Positions 1-6,301 of a stretch of 23,835 nucleotides of DNA are shown here, piece after piece (the first letter of the stretch is position 1; each line of letters begins with the position of its first letter). The translations under genes and the position numbers were made by a program. Below the pieces are notes generated by a model, which ran no database searches, was not told the DNA's origin, and saw only the letters and a list, made by a program, of their open reading frames with translations. This DNA comes from Ktedonobacteraceae bacterium (GTDB lineage: Bacteria; Chloroflexota; Ktedonobacteria; Ktedonobacterales; Ktedonobacteraceae), in NCBI GenBank assembly GCA_014896635.1, contig JADBKA010000056.1:1-23835 (forward strand). The letters are read 5' to 3'.

Positions 1-30
1 CTGTCTGATATCAGCCCCTTACTGTACGGT

Positions 31-55
31 GTGGGGACGCCTGCGGCGTCCCCAC
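31..55. repeat. Perfect GC-rich palindromic hairpin
   Basis: The arms GTGGGGACGC (31-40) and GCGTCCCCAC (46-55) are perfectly complementary around a 5-nt centre, whose outer bases can also pair. No T-run follows on either strand, so it is not a classical intrinsic terminator. A comparable pair of palindromes lies on the other side of the next gene (1061-1104). This may be the end of an upstream transcription unit or a dispersed REP-like element; the sequence alone does not decide. Confidence 0.6.
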
Positions 56-232
56 TTTGCTCTTCCCTCTGTGGAAACCGGCAAACATCCGCACTTTGTT
101 GTCCACCATTCATCATGAACCAGGGCGGATTCTGTCAGCGTTTGAGTGAAGAATCAATAGAGGTATGCAGCATCCTCTGTATGCCCGAATACAGCAGAAG
201 ACAGAGTTTCTTATTCACAGAAGGGGTATTAC

Positions 233-1024
233 ATGGCATCTATACGCATCGGTGTCCAACTCCATCAACAACATACCACTTATCAGGCTCTTATGGACGC
301 TGTACACACTGTCGAATCAATGGGCGTCGATACCATCTTTGACTGCGACCATTTTTTCCCGCTCTACGGTAATCCTCATGGCAATCACTTTGAGGGCTGG
401 ACGTTGCTTACAGCCATTGCTGCATTGACACAGCGTGCTGAGGTTGGCTGCCTGGTGAGTTGCGCCAGTTTTCGCAATCCGGCCTTGCTCTCCAATATGG
501 CTAAAACTGTCGATCACATCTCACATGGTCGCCTGATTCTTGGCCTGGGAGCTGGCATCTTCGAGCGCGACTTCCAAGAATACGGCTATGAGTTCGGTAC
601 TCCTGCTCGTCGCCTGGATGTGCTAGAGCAAGCAGTGAAGATTATTCAACAGCGCTGGCAACTCGATAGGCCCGAACCTGTGCGCCGCATTCCTCTTCTG
701 ATCGGCGGGGGCGGAGAGAAGAAGACTTTGCGCATCGCAGCGCAGTATGCCAACATCTGGCATGGGTTCGGTGACCCTGCAACGTACAGGCACAAAGTTG
801 CTGTACTTCATCGTTGGTGCGCAGAGTTTGGACGCGATCCCCGCGAAATCGAGTGCGCCGTCTCTCCGCCTCGGAACGTAAGTGCCGCCGAACTCGACGA
901 CTACGTTGAGGCCGGAGCAACCCATTTCATCATTGGCGGCCTGGGAGCAGCAAGTTCCGGCGCAGCCTGGAACTTAGAGCGCGTAGAGCGAGTGCTGGAA
1001 TGGCGAAAGATGCATAGCCAATAG
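233..1024 (+). CDS. LLM-class (probably F420-dependent) flavin oxidoreductase
   Basis: 263-residue luciferase-like monooxygenase-fold protein. Visible family marks are the DCDH strand end near residues 37-40, the NPALLSNMAKTVDHISHGR block followed by LGLGAG (residues 82-108), and PLLIGGGGEKKTLRIAA near 154-170, which is the phosphate-binding loop of the TIM-barrel family. The length is at the short end for the family (usually about 280-340), as in single-domain F420-type members. The ATG at 233 is preceded by AAGGGG about 7 nt upstream; earlier in-frame starts are not supported. The family transfers hydride from F420H2 or FMNH2 to various substrates; the substrate here cannot be read from sequence. 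The cytosolic gene stands alone, with hairpins on both sides (31-55 and 1061-1104). F420 rather than FMN use is inference from family resemblance. Confidence 0.88.
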   Translation: MASIRIGVQLHQQHTTYQALMDAVHTVESMGVDTIFDCDHFFPLYGNPHGNHFEGWTLLTAIAALTQRAEVGCLVSCASFRNPALLSNMAKTVDHISHGRLILGLGAGIFERDFQEYGYEFGTPARRLDVLEQAVKIIQQRWQLDRPEPVRRIPLLIGGGGEKKTLRIAAQYANIWHGFGDPATYRHKVAVLHRWCAEFGRDPREIECAVSPPRNVSAAELDDYVEAGATHFIIGGLGAASSGAAWNLERVERVLEWRKMHSQ

Positions 1025-1060
1025 ATAGCATCGGGCCTGATACTCCCTTGCGTTCAGATG

Positions 1061-1104
1061 GGCAAGATGCGCCAGCATCTTGCCAGTCCCGCCACCGGCG
1101 GGAC
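1061..1104. repeat. Two tandem perfect hairpins downstream of the LLM oxidoreductase
   Basis: Hairpin A pairs GGCAAGATGC (1061-1070) with GCATCTTGCC (1075-1084) around a 4-nt loop. Hairpin B pairs GTCCCGCC (1086-1093) with GGCGGGAC (1097-1104) around a 3-nt loop. They lie 2 nt apart and start 36 nt after the oxidoreductase stop codon. They could stop or protect the 3' end of that transcript, but neither is followed by a T-run. The compact tandem form resembles REP/BIME-type dispersed palindromes. Confidence 0.65.
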
Positions 1105-1124
1105 GGATCTCGACGGCTATCAAG

Positions 1125-1168
1125 ATTTCATCCCATGTTGCTTCTCTGAAAGCAACGTGGGATGAAAT
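1125..1168. repeat. 19-bp inverted repeat (long hairpin) in the spacer before the lipoprotein gene
   Basis: The left arm 1125-1143 and right arm 1150-1168 pair over 19 positions with one T-G wobble (1136/1157) and a 6-nt loop, CTCTGA. It is AT-richer than the preceding palindromes. It lies 148 nt upstream of the lipoprotein start, so in RNA it would form a very stable stem. It may be a leader structure, a processed small RNA or a relic palindromic element. No U-run follows. Confidence 0.6.
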
Positions 1169-1234
1169 AGCAGCCAGGATCGTTTACAGAAGTGGTGAGA
1201 AGATTCAGAAGACGCTGTTTTCTGGCAGAGCTAT

Positions 1235-1257
1235 CAAGGAGACTCCTTGCAACAAGG
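1235..1257 (+). promoter_or_regulatory. Possible switchable leader element (mutually exclusive short stems)
   Basis: Three short blocks CAAGG (1235-1239), CCTTG (1245-1249) and CAAGG (1253-1257) allow the middle block to pair with either neighbour, but not both. The element sits 59 nt before the lipoprotein start. Alternative pairing is the geometry of attenuators, but the stems are only 5 bp (7 bp for the first if the loop is tight). This is therefore weak evidence and no known riboswitch class is recognised. Confidence 0.2.
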
Positions 1258-1315
1258 CTGATGTCCCCCTTCTCCCAATATTCACAGAATTTGCAGGAGA
1301 GGAGATCTTGAATGC

Positions 1316-2482
1316 ATGAAGCCGACTTCTTTCCCTTCTTACAGGATCGCTGTACCATTTCTCATTCTGTTTTCGCTGCTGCTCGTTGCCTGTACGCGCC
1401 AGGCAGATACAACACAGCAGATGCAGCAGAATGCGCTGAAATATATCAGGCAATATGCACAGGATAAAACCGCGCAGTTTGCAGCGACGGTGAGCACTCT
1501 GCAAAGTGCGAGCAACGACTACTACACCCTGACAAAGGCCAATAACTTCGATTACAAAAAGCTGGCAAAGGAACAGGCTTCCACTCTGCTTACACGTCTG
1601 AATAACGCCAGAACCGCCTGGTTGAGCGCGCGCTCTACTTATAATCAGGTAGAGGGCATCACAGCGCAGGTCACGGCCTTTCAGCTCTATGACCTGGTGA
1701 TCTCCTCTGGAGTCGCGCCAGAGAAAGAAGAGGGACAGGACAATGACGATGAGGTAATCGCGCGTCCCATCGTCACGCCCATCGACCTGACGCTGCCCAA
1801 CGGCAAGATCCTGAAAACGCCCGGCAGCCTTCTCTCCGTTCTGGCGGAAGTGCTCTGGGAACTCAACCCGGAGTATGACACAAAAGTCCCGTTCGACTAC
1901 CAGGTCAGCAGCGCACATGAAGTGGGCAATACGCTGCCCGATGCCAATGCTCTGAAAGGCGCAGCCGATACAATAGTACGCTATGCAAATGAACTGGCCA
2001 GCAAAGTCAACCGCTGGCAACCGACGCTCGGCGAGGTGTTCTCCTGTCTCAGAGACGACCTCACCACAATTGATGCCCATTTTGGCGCGTGGGCCTCGAT
2101 CATCTTCAGTCCTGATAACGAATCAGGTCAGGACAGCAGCTTGAAAGATTTCGATGATGAGGTTAATTCGCGCCTCTACGACTTTGCGGATACCATTACC
2201 GGCTGGCAGAACATATACGCTGTGCTCAGCCCGCTGGCACACACAGCAGACTCCGCCGCTGATACCTTCGTCACGCACGGGTTAAGCAATCTCAGACACT
2301 CTATTTTCGACCTCTATATGCAGCAGCGACAGGGCAAAACCTTCACCTATGACCAGGTCAGCAACTTCAGAATTGGTGCAGTTGCACAGGCCACTGCCGT
2401 TAACGATCACCTGGGACTGATCACCACAAAGTTAAAAATCGCGCCTCCTGCGGTAGGACTTTCTGCAAGCTCCGCCGCCTGA
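1316..2482 (+). CDS. Lipoprotein, divergent EfeO/imelysin-like (tentative)
   Basis: 388-residue exported lipoprotein. Residues 11-25 form a hydrophobic signal segment ending in the lipobox LVAC, with the lipidated cysteine at residue 26; the mature part would sit on the outer face of the membrane. The rest is Ala/Thr-rich and helical. Residues about 100-125 and especially 275-375 (DF-x-x-x-V..GWQNIYAVLSPL..) remind me of the EfeO/imelysin helical fold (M75 group) used around ferrous iron uptake. The HxxE metal motif of that family is not visible: the aligned stretch near 172-181 reads LLSVLAEVLW. Residues 134-147 are strongly acidic. The ATG at 1316 follows AGGAGAGGAG by about 10 nt. There is no efeU or efeB neighbour, so the family call is an inference. 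It ends 2 nt from the convergent aminotransferase gene. Confidence 0.75.
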   Translation: MKPTSFPSYRIAVPFLILFSLLLVACTRQADTTQQMQQNALKYIRQYAQDKTAQFAATVSTLQSASNDYYTLTKANNFDYKKLAKEQASTLLTRLNNARTAWLSARSTYNQVEGITAQVTAFQLYDLVISSGVAPEKEEGQDNDDEVIARPIVTPIDLTLPNGKILKTPGSLLSVLAEVLWELNPEYDTKVPFDYQVSSAHEVGNTLPDANALKGAADTIVRYANELASKVNRWQPTLGEVFSCLRDDLTTIDAHFGAWASIIFSPDNESGQDSSLKDFDDEVNSRLYDFADTITGWQNIYAVLSPLAHTADSAADTFVTHGLSNLRHSIFDLYMQQRQGKTFTYDQVSNFRIGAVAQATAVNDHLGLITTKLKIAPPAVGLSASSAA

Positions 2483-2484
2483 GA

Positions 2485-3723
2485 TCAGCCGATGCCCGCA
2501 TGAGCCAGGTGCTCGCGCAGATCTTGATCGGCGAACCGGCAGATCGCGTGTATGCCACGTTCGATCTCTTCGTCAGCGGCGGCGAGCGAGACCCGAACGT
2601 AGGGAGCGGAAACTGAACCGAAGATGTAGCCTGGCATGACAAAAACGTTGCATTCGCGCAGCAGAGCGAGCGTGAATTGCTGGTCGCGGCGCTGTTCGCC
2701 ATCAGGACCCGTTACATCGACCAGCGCATAGAAGGCGCCATGCGGCGTATAGATGTAACGATTGTAGTGCTTGAGCAGGCTCACGGCCAGGTCGCGGCGA
2801 CGGCGATACGCCTCGCGCATCTCACGCACACAATCCTGCGGACCACTCAGAGCGGCAGCGGCGGCGCGCTGGACGATGGTGCTGATGCTGGTATGGTTTG
2901 CATTGAGTACAGTGGTGATCGTTTTAATGAGCGGCTCTCCGGCTACGACGTAGCCGATACGCCAGCCGGTCATGGCATAGGTTTTGGAGAACGTGTAGAC
3001 GCCGATGAAGCGGCCACTCTCCATGTCGCCGCGTTCAAGCAGCGTGGCCGGACTGATGTGCTGGCCCTCAAAGATGATCTCGTCGTAGCACTCGTCCGAG
3101 AGCAGGTAGAGGTCGTGACGGCGGGCAAACTCAAGCAATTCGCCAACCACGCGGGCGGGAAAGACAGCTCCGCTCGGATTGCCGGGCGTGTTGATGATCA
3201 GCAGGCGTGTCCTGGGCGTGACCAGGCGCTCCAGGTGACGGACATCGGGTAGCCATTCACTGGCAGCGTCGAGTGGATACCGCACGGCGGTCGCGCCACT
3301 GGCCACAATTTGCATCAGGTAGTGCGGCCAGCAAGGGTCGGAGACAAGCACTTCATCGCCTGGCCCGACAGTTGCATCGAGGGCTGCCTGTATCGCACCC
3401 GTACCGCCTACTGTAATGGCGATGTTGTCGGGCGTCACTGTATAGCCGTTGACGCGCGCGATTTTCGCGGCCAGCAGTTCGCGCAACCAGGGCCAGCCAG
3501 CAGCCGGACCATAAGTCTGCGGTTCGCTGGCAATCGCCTCTATTGCCGCCTGCCGGATATGTTCAGGTGTGCGAAAGCTCGGTTCACCTATTTGCAGACG
3601 CACAGGCGGCGGCAATGCTTCTCCTCGCGTCCGCGCCGCGCGTTCCATCTCTTGAGAGACGCCACTAAGCAGAGCCATAGCACTGACCGGAAGGTCATAA
3701 ATACGCTGTTTACCGAGTTTCAT
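2485..3723 (-). CDS. PLP-dependent class I/II aminotransferase
   Basis: 412 residues, fold type I aspartate aminotransferase superfamily. The visible active-site set is complete: NTPGNPSG (residues 178-185, cofactor-contacting Asn182), DECYDEI with Asp210 and Tyr213, the Schiff-base lysine Lys247 in SKTYAMTGWRIGYV, and the carboxylate-binding Arg377 in PYVRVSL. The small-domain swap near YGPAAGWPWLRE is typical of subgroup I-gamma aspartate/alanine-type enzymes. It swaps an amino group between an amino acid and a 2-oxo acid; substrate choice cannot be read here. Its ATG overlaps the stop of the upstream M20 peptidase gene by 4 nt (ATGA), so it is probably translated by coupling. It is the last gene of the three-gene minus-strand operon starting at 6091. 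Confidence 0.93.
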   Translation of the reverse strand: MKLGKQRIYDLPVSAMALLSGVSQEMERAARTRGEALPPPVRLQIGEPSFRTPEHIRQAAIEAIASEPQTYGPAAGWPWLRELLAAKIARVNGYTVTPDNIAITVGGTGAIQAALDATVGPGDEVLVSDPCWPHYLMQIVASGATAVRYPLDAASEWLPDVRHLERLVTPRTRLLIINTPGNPSGAVFPARVVGELLEFARRHDLYLLSDECYDEIIFEGQHISPATLLERGDMESGRFIGVYTFSKTYAMTGWRIGYVVAGEPLIKTITTVLNANHTSISTIVQRAAAAALSGPQDCVREMREAYRRRRDLAVSLLKHYNRYIYTPHGAFYALVDVTGPDGEQRRDQQFTLALLRECNVFVMPGYIFGSVSAPYVRVSLAAADEEIERGIHAICRFADQDLREHLAHAGIG

Positions 3724-4910
3724 AGCTTGTTTCCGTGTTGATAGTAGTTATTGATCTGCTGGACGAGGCCGCTCACCAGGGCGATGCGCATGGGCAGGTA
3801 GTCGAGTTCGATATATTCGCCGGGATTGTGAGCCATGCCGCCGCCAGCGCCCAGGCCGTCAAGAGTGGCGACACCGAGAGCGGCTGTGGTATTGGCGTCC
3901 GAGCCACCGCCGCTGCTGAGGTCTTCAATCTCCAGGTTCAGATCTTTTCCTGCCGCCTTTGCCAGCTCTACCAGCCTGGCATTACGCTCGTTGCGTTCAA
4001 AAGGCTGGCAGAGCATGCCGCCGCTCAGGTTGATCTGTGTACCCTTCACCGTAGTTTTTGCTGTCACTTTGTGTATTGCCTCATCAATTGCCTGCGCACT
4101 TTTCCGGTCGCTTGCGCGCACGTCGATCTCGCAATACGCGAAATCAGGGACAACGTTTGGACGTTCTCCGCCGCCGATGATACCCACGTTGAGGGTTGTA
4201 CCGGGAATGGTGCCGTTGAGCGCCTGCAACGCCTGGATCTGGTGGGCAAGCTCCAGGATGGCGTTGCTGCCCTTCTGTGGCTCGACGCCGGCATGTGCAG
4301 CCACGCCGCGTACTTCGACACGATAATTACCCACCGCACGGCGCGATGACACGACAGTCGTCAGCGTGCGCCCCGGTTCCAGCACGAGCACAGCATCTGA
4401 CTGGCGGGCCAGTTCTTGAATAAGCGGCTTGCTGCCGGGCGAGCCGATTTCCTCGTCACTGTTAAAGAGGAAAGTGGCGCTCTGGTAGTTCGTCTGCTGC
4501 GCCTCACTCAGGAGCAGGAGCGCATACATGCCAATGAGCAGCCCTGATTTCATGTCCAGCACGCCGGGTCCGGTAGCAACGCGCTTCCCATCACGTTCGT
4601 CGATGGCGAATGGACGCCGCTCGACCTCGCCTTCGGGGAAGACGGTATCCATATGGCCGATCAGGAGAATGCGCGGGCCAGCGAGCGTGTTCCCTTTGTG
4701 TTCGGCTACCAGATTATCACCGTACTGTTGCTGACGCTCGAAATAGGTGGTGAAACCGAAATCCTGGAAACGATCACGTAGGTACACGCCTACACTATCG
4801 ACACCGGTTTTAGTGTAGGTGCCAGAGTCGATATTGACGATTGCTTGCAGGTCGGCGAGGAACGCATCCATCAGTTGTGTTGCTCGCTCAACGGCGTGGT
4901 AATTTTTCAC
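3720..4910 (-). CDS. M20 family zinc metallopeptidase (carboxypeptidase G2-like)
   Basis: 396 residues, the usual length for M20 exopeptidases and deacylases. The di-zinc site is readable: GHMDTV (His86, Asp88), bridging LDMKSG Asp119, catalytic NSDEEIGSPGS (Glu153/Glu154), LEPG Glu178 and C-terminal MAHNPGEY His361. The insertion domain carries the substrate/dimer histidine in GVAAHAG (His206). Members cleave C-terminal residues, dipeptides or N-acyl groups from amino acids. No signal peptide is present, so it is cytosolic. It overlaps both neighbours by 4 nt, the racemase-like gene upstream and the aminotransferase downstream. This suggests a linked route, for example freeing an amino acid that is then transaminated; that is inference. 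Confidence 0.93.
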   Translation of the reverse strand: MKNYHAVERATQLMDAFLADLQAIVNIDSGTYTKTGVDSVGVYLRDRFQDFGFTTYFERQQQYGDNLVAEHKGNTLAGPRILLIGHMDTVFPEGEVERRPFAIDERDGKRVATGPGVLDMKSGLLIGMYALLLLSEAQQTNYQSATFLFNSDEEIGSPGSKPLIQELARQSDAVLVLEPGRTLTTVVSSRRAVGNYRVEVRGVAAHAGVEPQKGSNAILELAHQIQALQALNGTIPGTTLNVGIIGGGERPNVVPDFAYCEIDVRASDRKSAQAIDEAIHKVTAKTTVKGTQINLSGGMLCQPFERNERNARLVELAKAAGKDLNLEIEDLSSGGGSDANTTAALGVATLDGLGAGGGMAHNPGEYIELDYLPMRIALVSGLVQQINNYYQHGNKL

Positions 4911-6091
4911 GACAAAGCTCCCTCTTCTTTGAATGCGGCGATCTCTTCGTCGCTGTAGCCGGCTGCACGCAGGATCTCGTCGTTATGCTCGCCCAGGCGG
5001 GGGGGGGCATAGCGTTGTGCCTGTTCCACGCCCGACATATGCGGCAGGCTTGCCAGCGTGTGGAACGGTTCGCTGGCGACCTCGCTGGTCGTCGTCACGC
5101 CGCGCGCCTGCATATGGGCATCGTCCAGAGCCTCGTCGATGCCGTAGACCGGACCCAGGCAGGCATCGAGGTCGGCCAGTTCTGCCAGCCACTCCGCGCG
5201 TGTCTTCGTTTTGAAGATGGAGCGCAGCGCGTTGATCGCCTCTGTGCGCTCGCCGGGACCGACGGGTGTGTGAAAAGGCAGGAGTTCCAGGTGGCCGATG
5301 CGTGTGCAGAAAGTATGCCAGAACTTCGCTTCCAGCGCGGCCAGCGTCACATATTTGCCATCCTTTGTTTCATAGATATTGTAACACGGCAGGCCACCAT
5401 CCAGGGGTGAATGGCCCGGCGGCGGAGCTTTGCCGGTATTGAGGTAGGAAGCTGCAAAGAGTGGCAGCAAAGCCAGGGCGCCTTCGGTCATGGCGACGTC
5501 GATCATGCGACCTTCACCGCTCTGAGCGCGTCCGAGCAGAGCGGTGAGAATGCCGGTCAGTGCCATCATGCCGCCTCCGGCCAGATCGCCAAACTGTGTC
5601 GCGGGCATGGCCGGTTCACCATCTGAGCCACGATTATAGTGCAGCAGGCCGGCATAGCCAACGTAATTCAGATCGTGGCCGGCGCGCAGGCGGTAGGGAC
5701 CATCCTGTCCATAGCCGCTGATGGCGCAGTAAATGATGCCGGAGTTTACTTCTTTCAGTTGTTCATAGCCCAGGCCCAGCCGCGCCATCACGCCGGGGCG
5801 GAAGCTTTCGAGAATCACATCCGCTTGCTGCACCAGGCGCAGAAATATCTCACGGCCACGAGGCGATTTCAGATTCAAAGTGATGCTGCGCTTGTTGCGG
5901 TTCAGTGCCAGGAAGGGAATGCCGATGCCACCGGGACCGTAGGGAGCCATCTGGCGACTGTAGTCGCCGGCGCCCGGCTCTTCCACCTTGATCACATCCG
6001 CACCAAAATCCGCCATCACCTGCGAGGCGTAAGCGCCGGGCAGTAGGCGAGACAGATCAAGCACACGTATGCCACTGAGAGGCTGACTCAT
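4907..6091 (-). CDS. CaiB/BaiF family protein, alpha-methylacyl-CoA racemase-like
   Basis: 394 residues, family III CoA-transferase fold. The sequence matches the racemase branch more closely than true formyl/carnitine-CoA transferases. The AGHDLNYVGYAG block contains His139, QFGDLAGGG contains Asp169, and TLAALEAKFW contains Glu254; these sit where AMACR has its catalytic His, Asp and supporting Glu. AMACR enzymes invert the alpha carbon of 2-methylacyl-CoA thioesters; related racemases act on other acyl-CoAs. It is the first gene of the operon: AAGGAG lies 8 nt before the ATG, and a promoter lies at 6141-6169. Its stop overlaps the M20 gene start by 4 nt. A run of nine G on the plus strand (4999-5007) encodes consecutive prolines near the C-terminus; the frame is intact. 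A CoA-transferase role cannot be excluded. Confidence 0.9.
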   Translation of the reverse strand: MSQPLSGIRVLDLSRLLPGAYASQVMADFGADVIKVEEPGAGDYSRQMAPYGPGGIGIPFLALNRNKRSITLNLKSPRGREIFLRLVQQADVILESFRPGVMARLGLGYEQLKEVNSGIIYCAISGYGQDGPYRLRAGHDLNYVGYAGLLHYNRGSDGEPAMPATQFGDLAGGGMMALTGILTALLGRAQSGEGRMIDVAMTEGALALLPLFAASYLNTGKAPPPGHSPLDGGLPCYNIYETKDGKYVTLAALEAKFWHTFCTRIGHLELLPFHTPVGPGERTEAINALRSIFKTKTRAEWLAELADLDACLGPVYGIDEALDDAHMQARGVTTTSEVASEPFHTLASLPHMSGVEQAQRYAPPRLGEHNDEILRAAGYSDEEIAAFKEEGALS

Positions 6092-6140
6092 GTATGCTCT
6101 CCTTCGAGGGGGCTAAGGCTAAAGGTTGTTCTGTACGTGT

Positions 6141-6169
6141 AGAGTAGCAGGGAAGGCTGTCCCTGTCAA
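6141..6169 (-). promoter_or_regulatory. Sigma-70-type promoter of the racemase-peptidase-aminotransferase operon
   Basis: Reading the minus strand, a perfect TTGACA (6169-6164) is followed after 17 nt by TACTCT (6146-6141). This places the start of transcription near 6134 and gives a leader of about 43 nt before the ATG at 6091. The -35 is consensus and the spacing optimal; the -10 is weaker, which fits a controlled promoter. Confidence 0.6.
6148..6165. promoter_or_regulatory. Dyad (operator candidate) between -35 and -10
   Basis: CAGGGA (6148-6153) and TCCCTG (6160-6165) form a 6+6 inverted repeat with a 6-nt centre. It lies within the spacer of the minus-strand promoter and touches the -35 box. 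This is the position of classical repressor operators or MerR-type activator sites. The cognate regulator is not evident among the neighbours. Confidence 0.4.
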
Positions 6170-6227
6170 TGAATACAGCACAGATTTTTGGCACTCGCTG
6201 GCTGGCACTCAAGAATATTCAAGATGC

Positions 6228-6256
6228 TTGTTCCTGTCACCGGAAAGATGTACAAT
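6228..6256 (+). promoter_or_regulatory. Putative promoter of the CopC-CopD gene
   Basis: TTGTTC (6228-6233), then 17 nt, then TACAAT (6251-6256, five of six consensus bases). The expected transcription start is near 6263, about 39 nt before the ATG. The -35 box is poor. It is divergent from, and about 60 nt away from, the operon promoter at 6141-6169. Confidence 0.4.
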
Positions 6257-6301
6257 TTGTCGCAGGACGTCTTGTGATCCCGGATTCCGGCAAAGGAGAA
6301 T

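Noticed and set aside
1061..1104. Classical rho-independent terminator after the LLM gene
   Set aside because: The stems are strong, but no T-run follows on either strand.
1080..1319. 79-codon open frame whose stop overlaps the lipoprotein ATG
   Set aside because: It would start from TTG within a hairpin, has no ribosome site and resembles no family; the stretch is better explained as structured spacer.
2677..3252. 191-codon plus-strand frame opposite the aminotransferase
   Set aside because: Antisense shadow of a gene with a complete active site.
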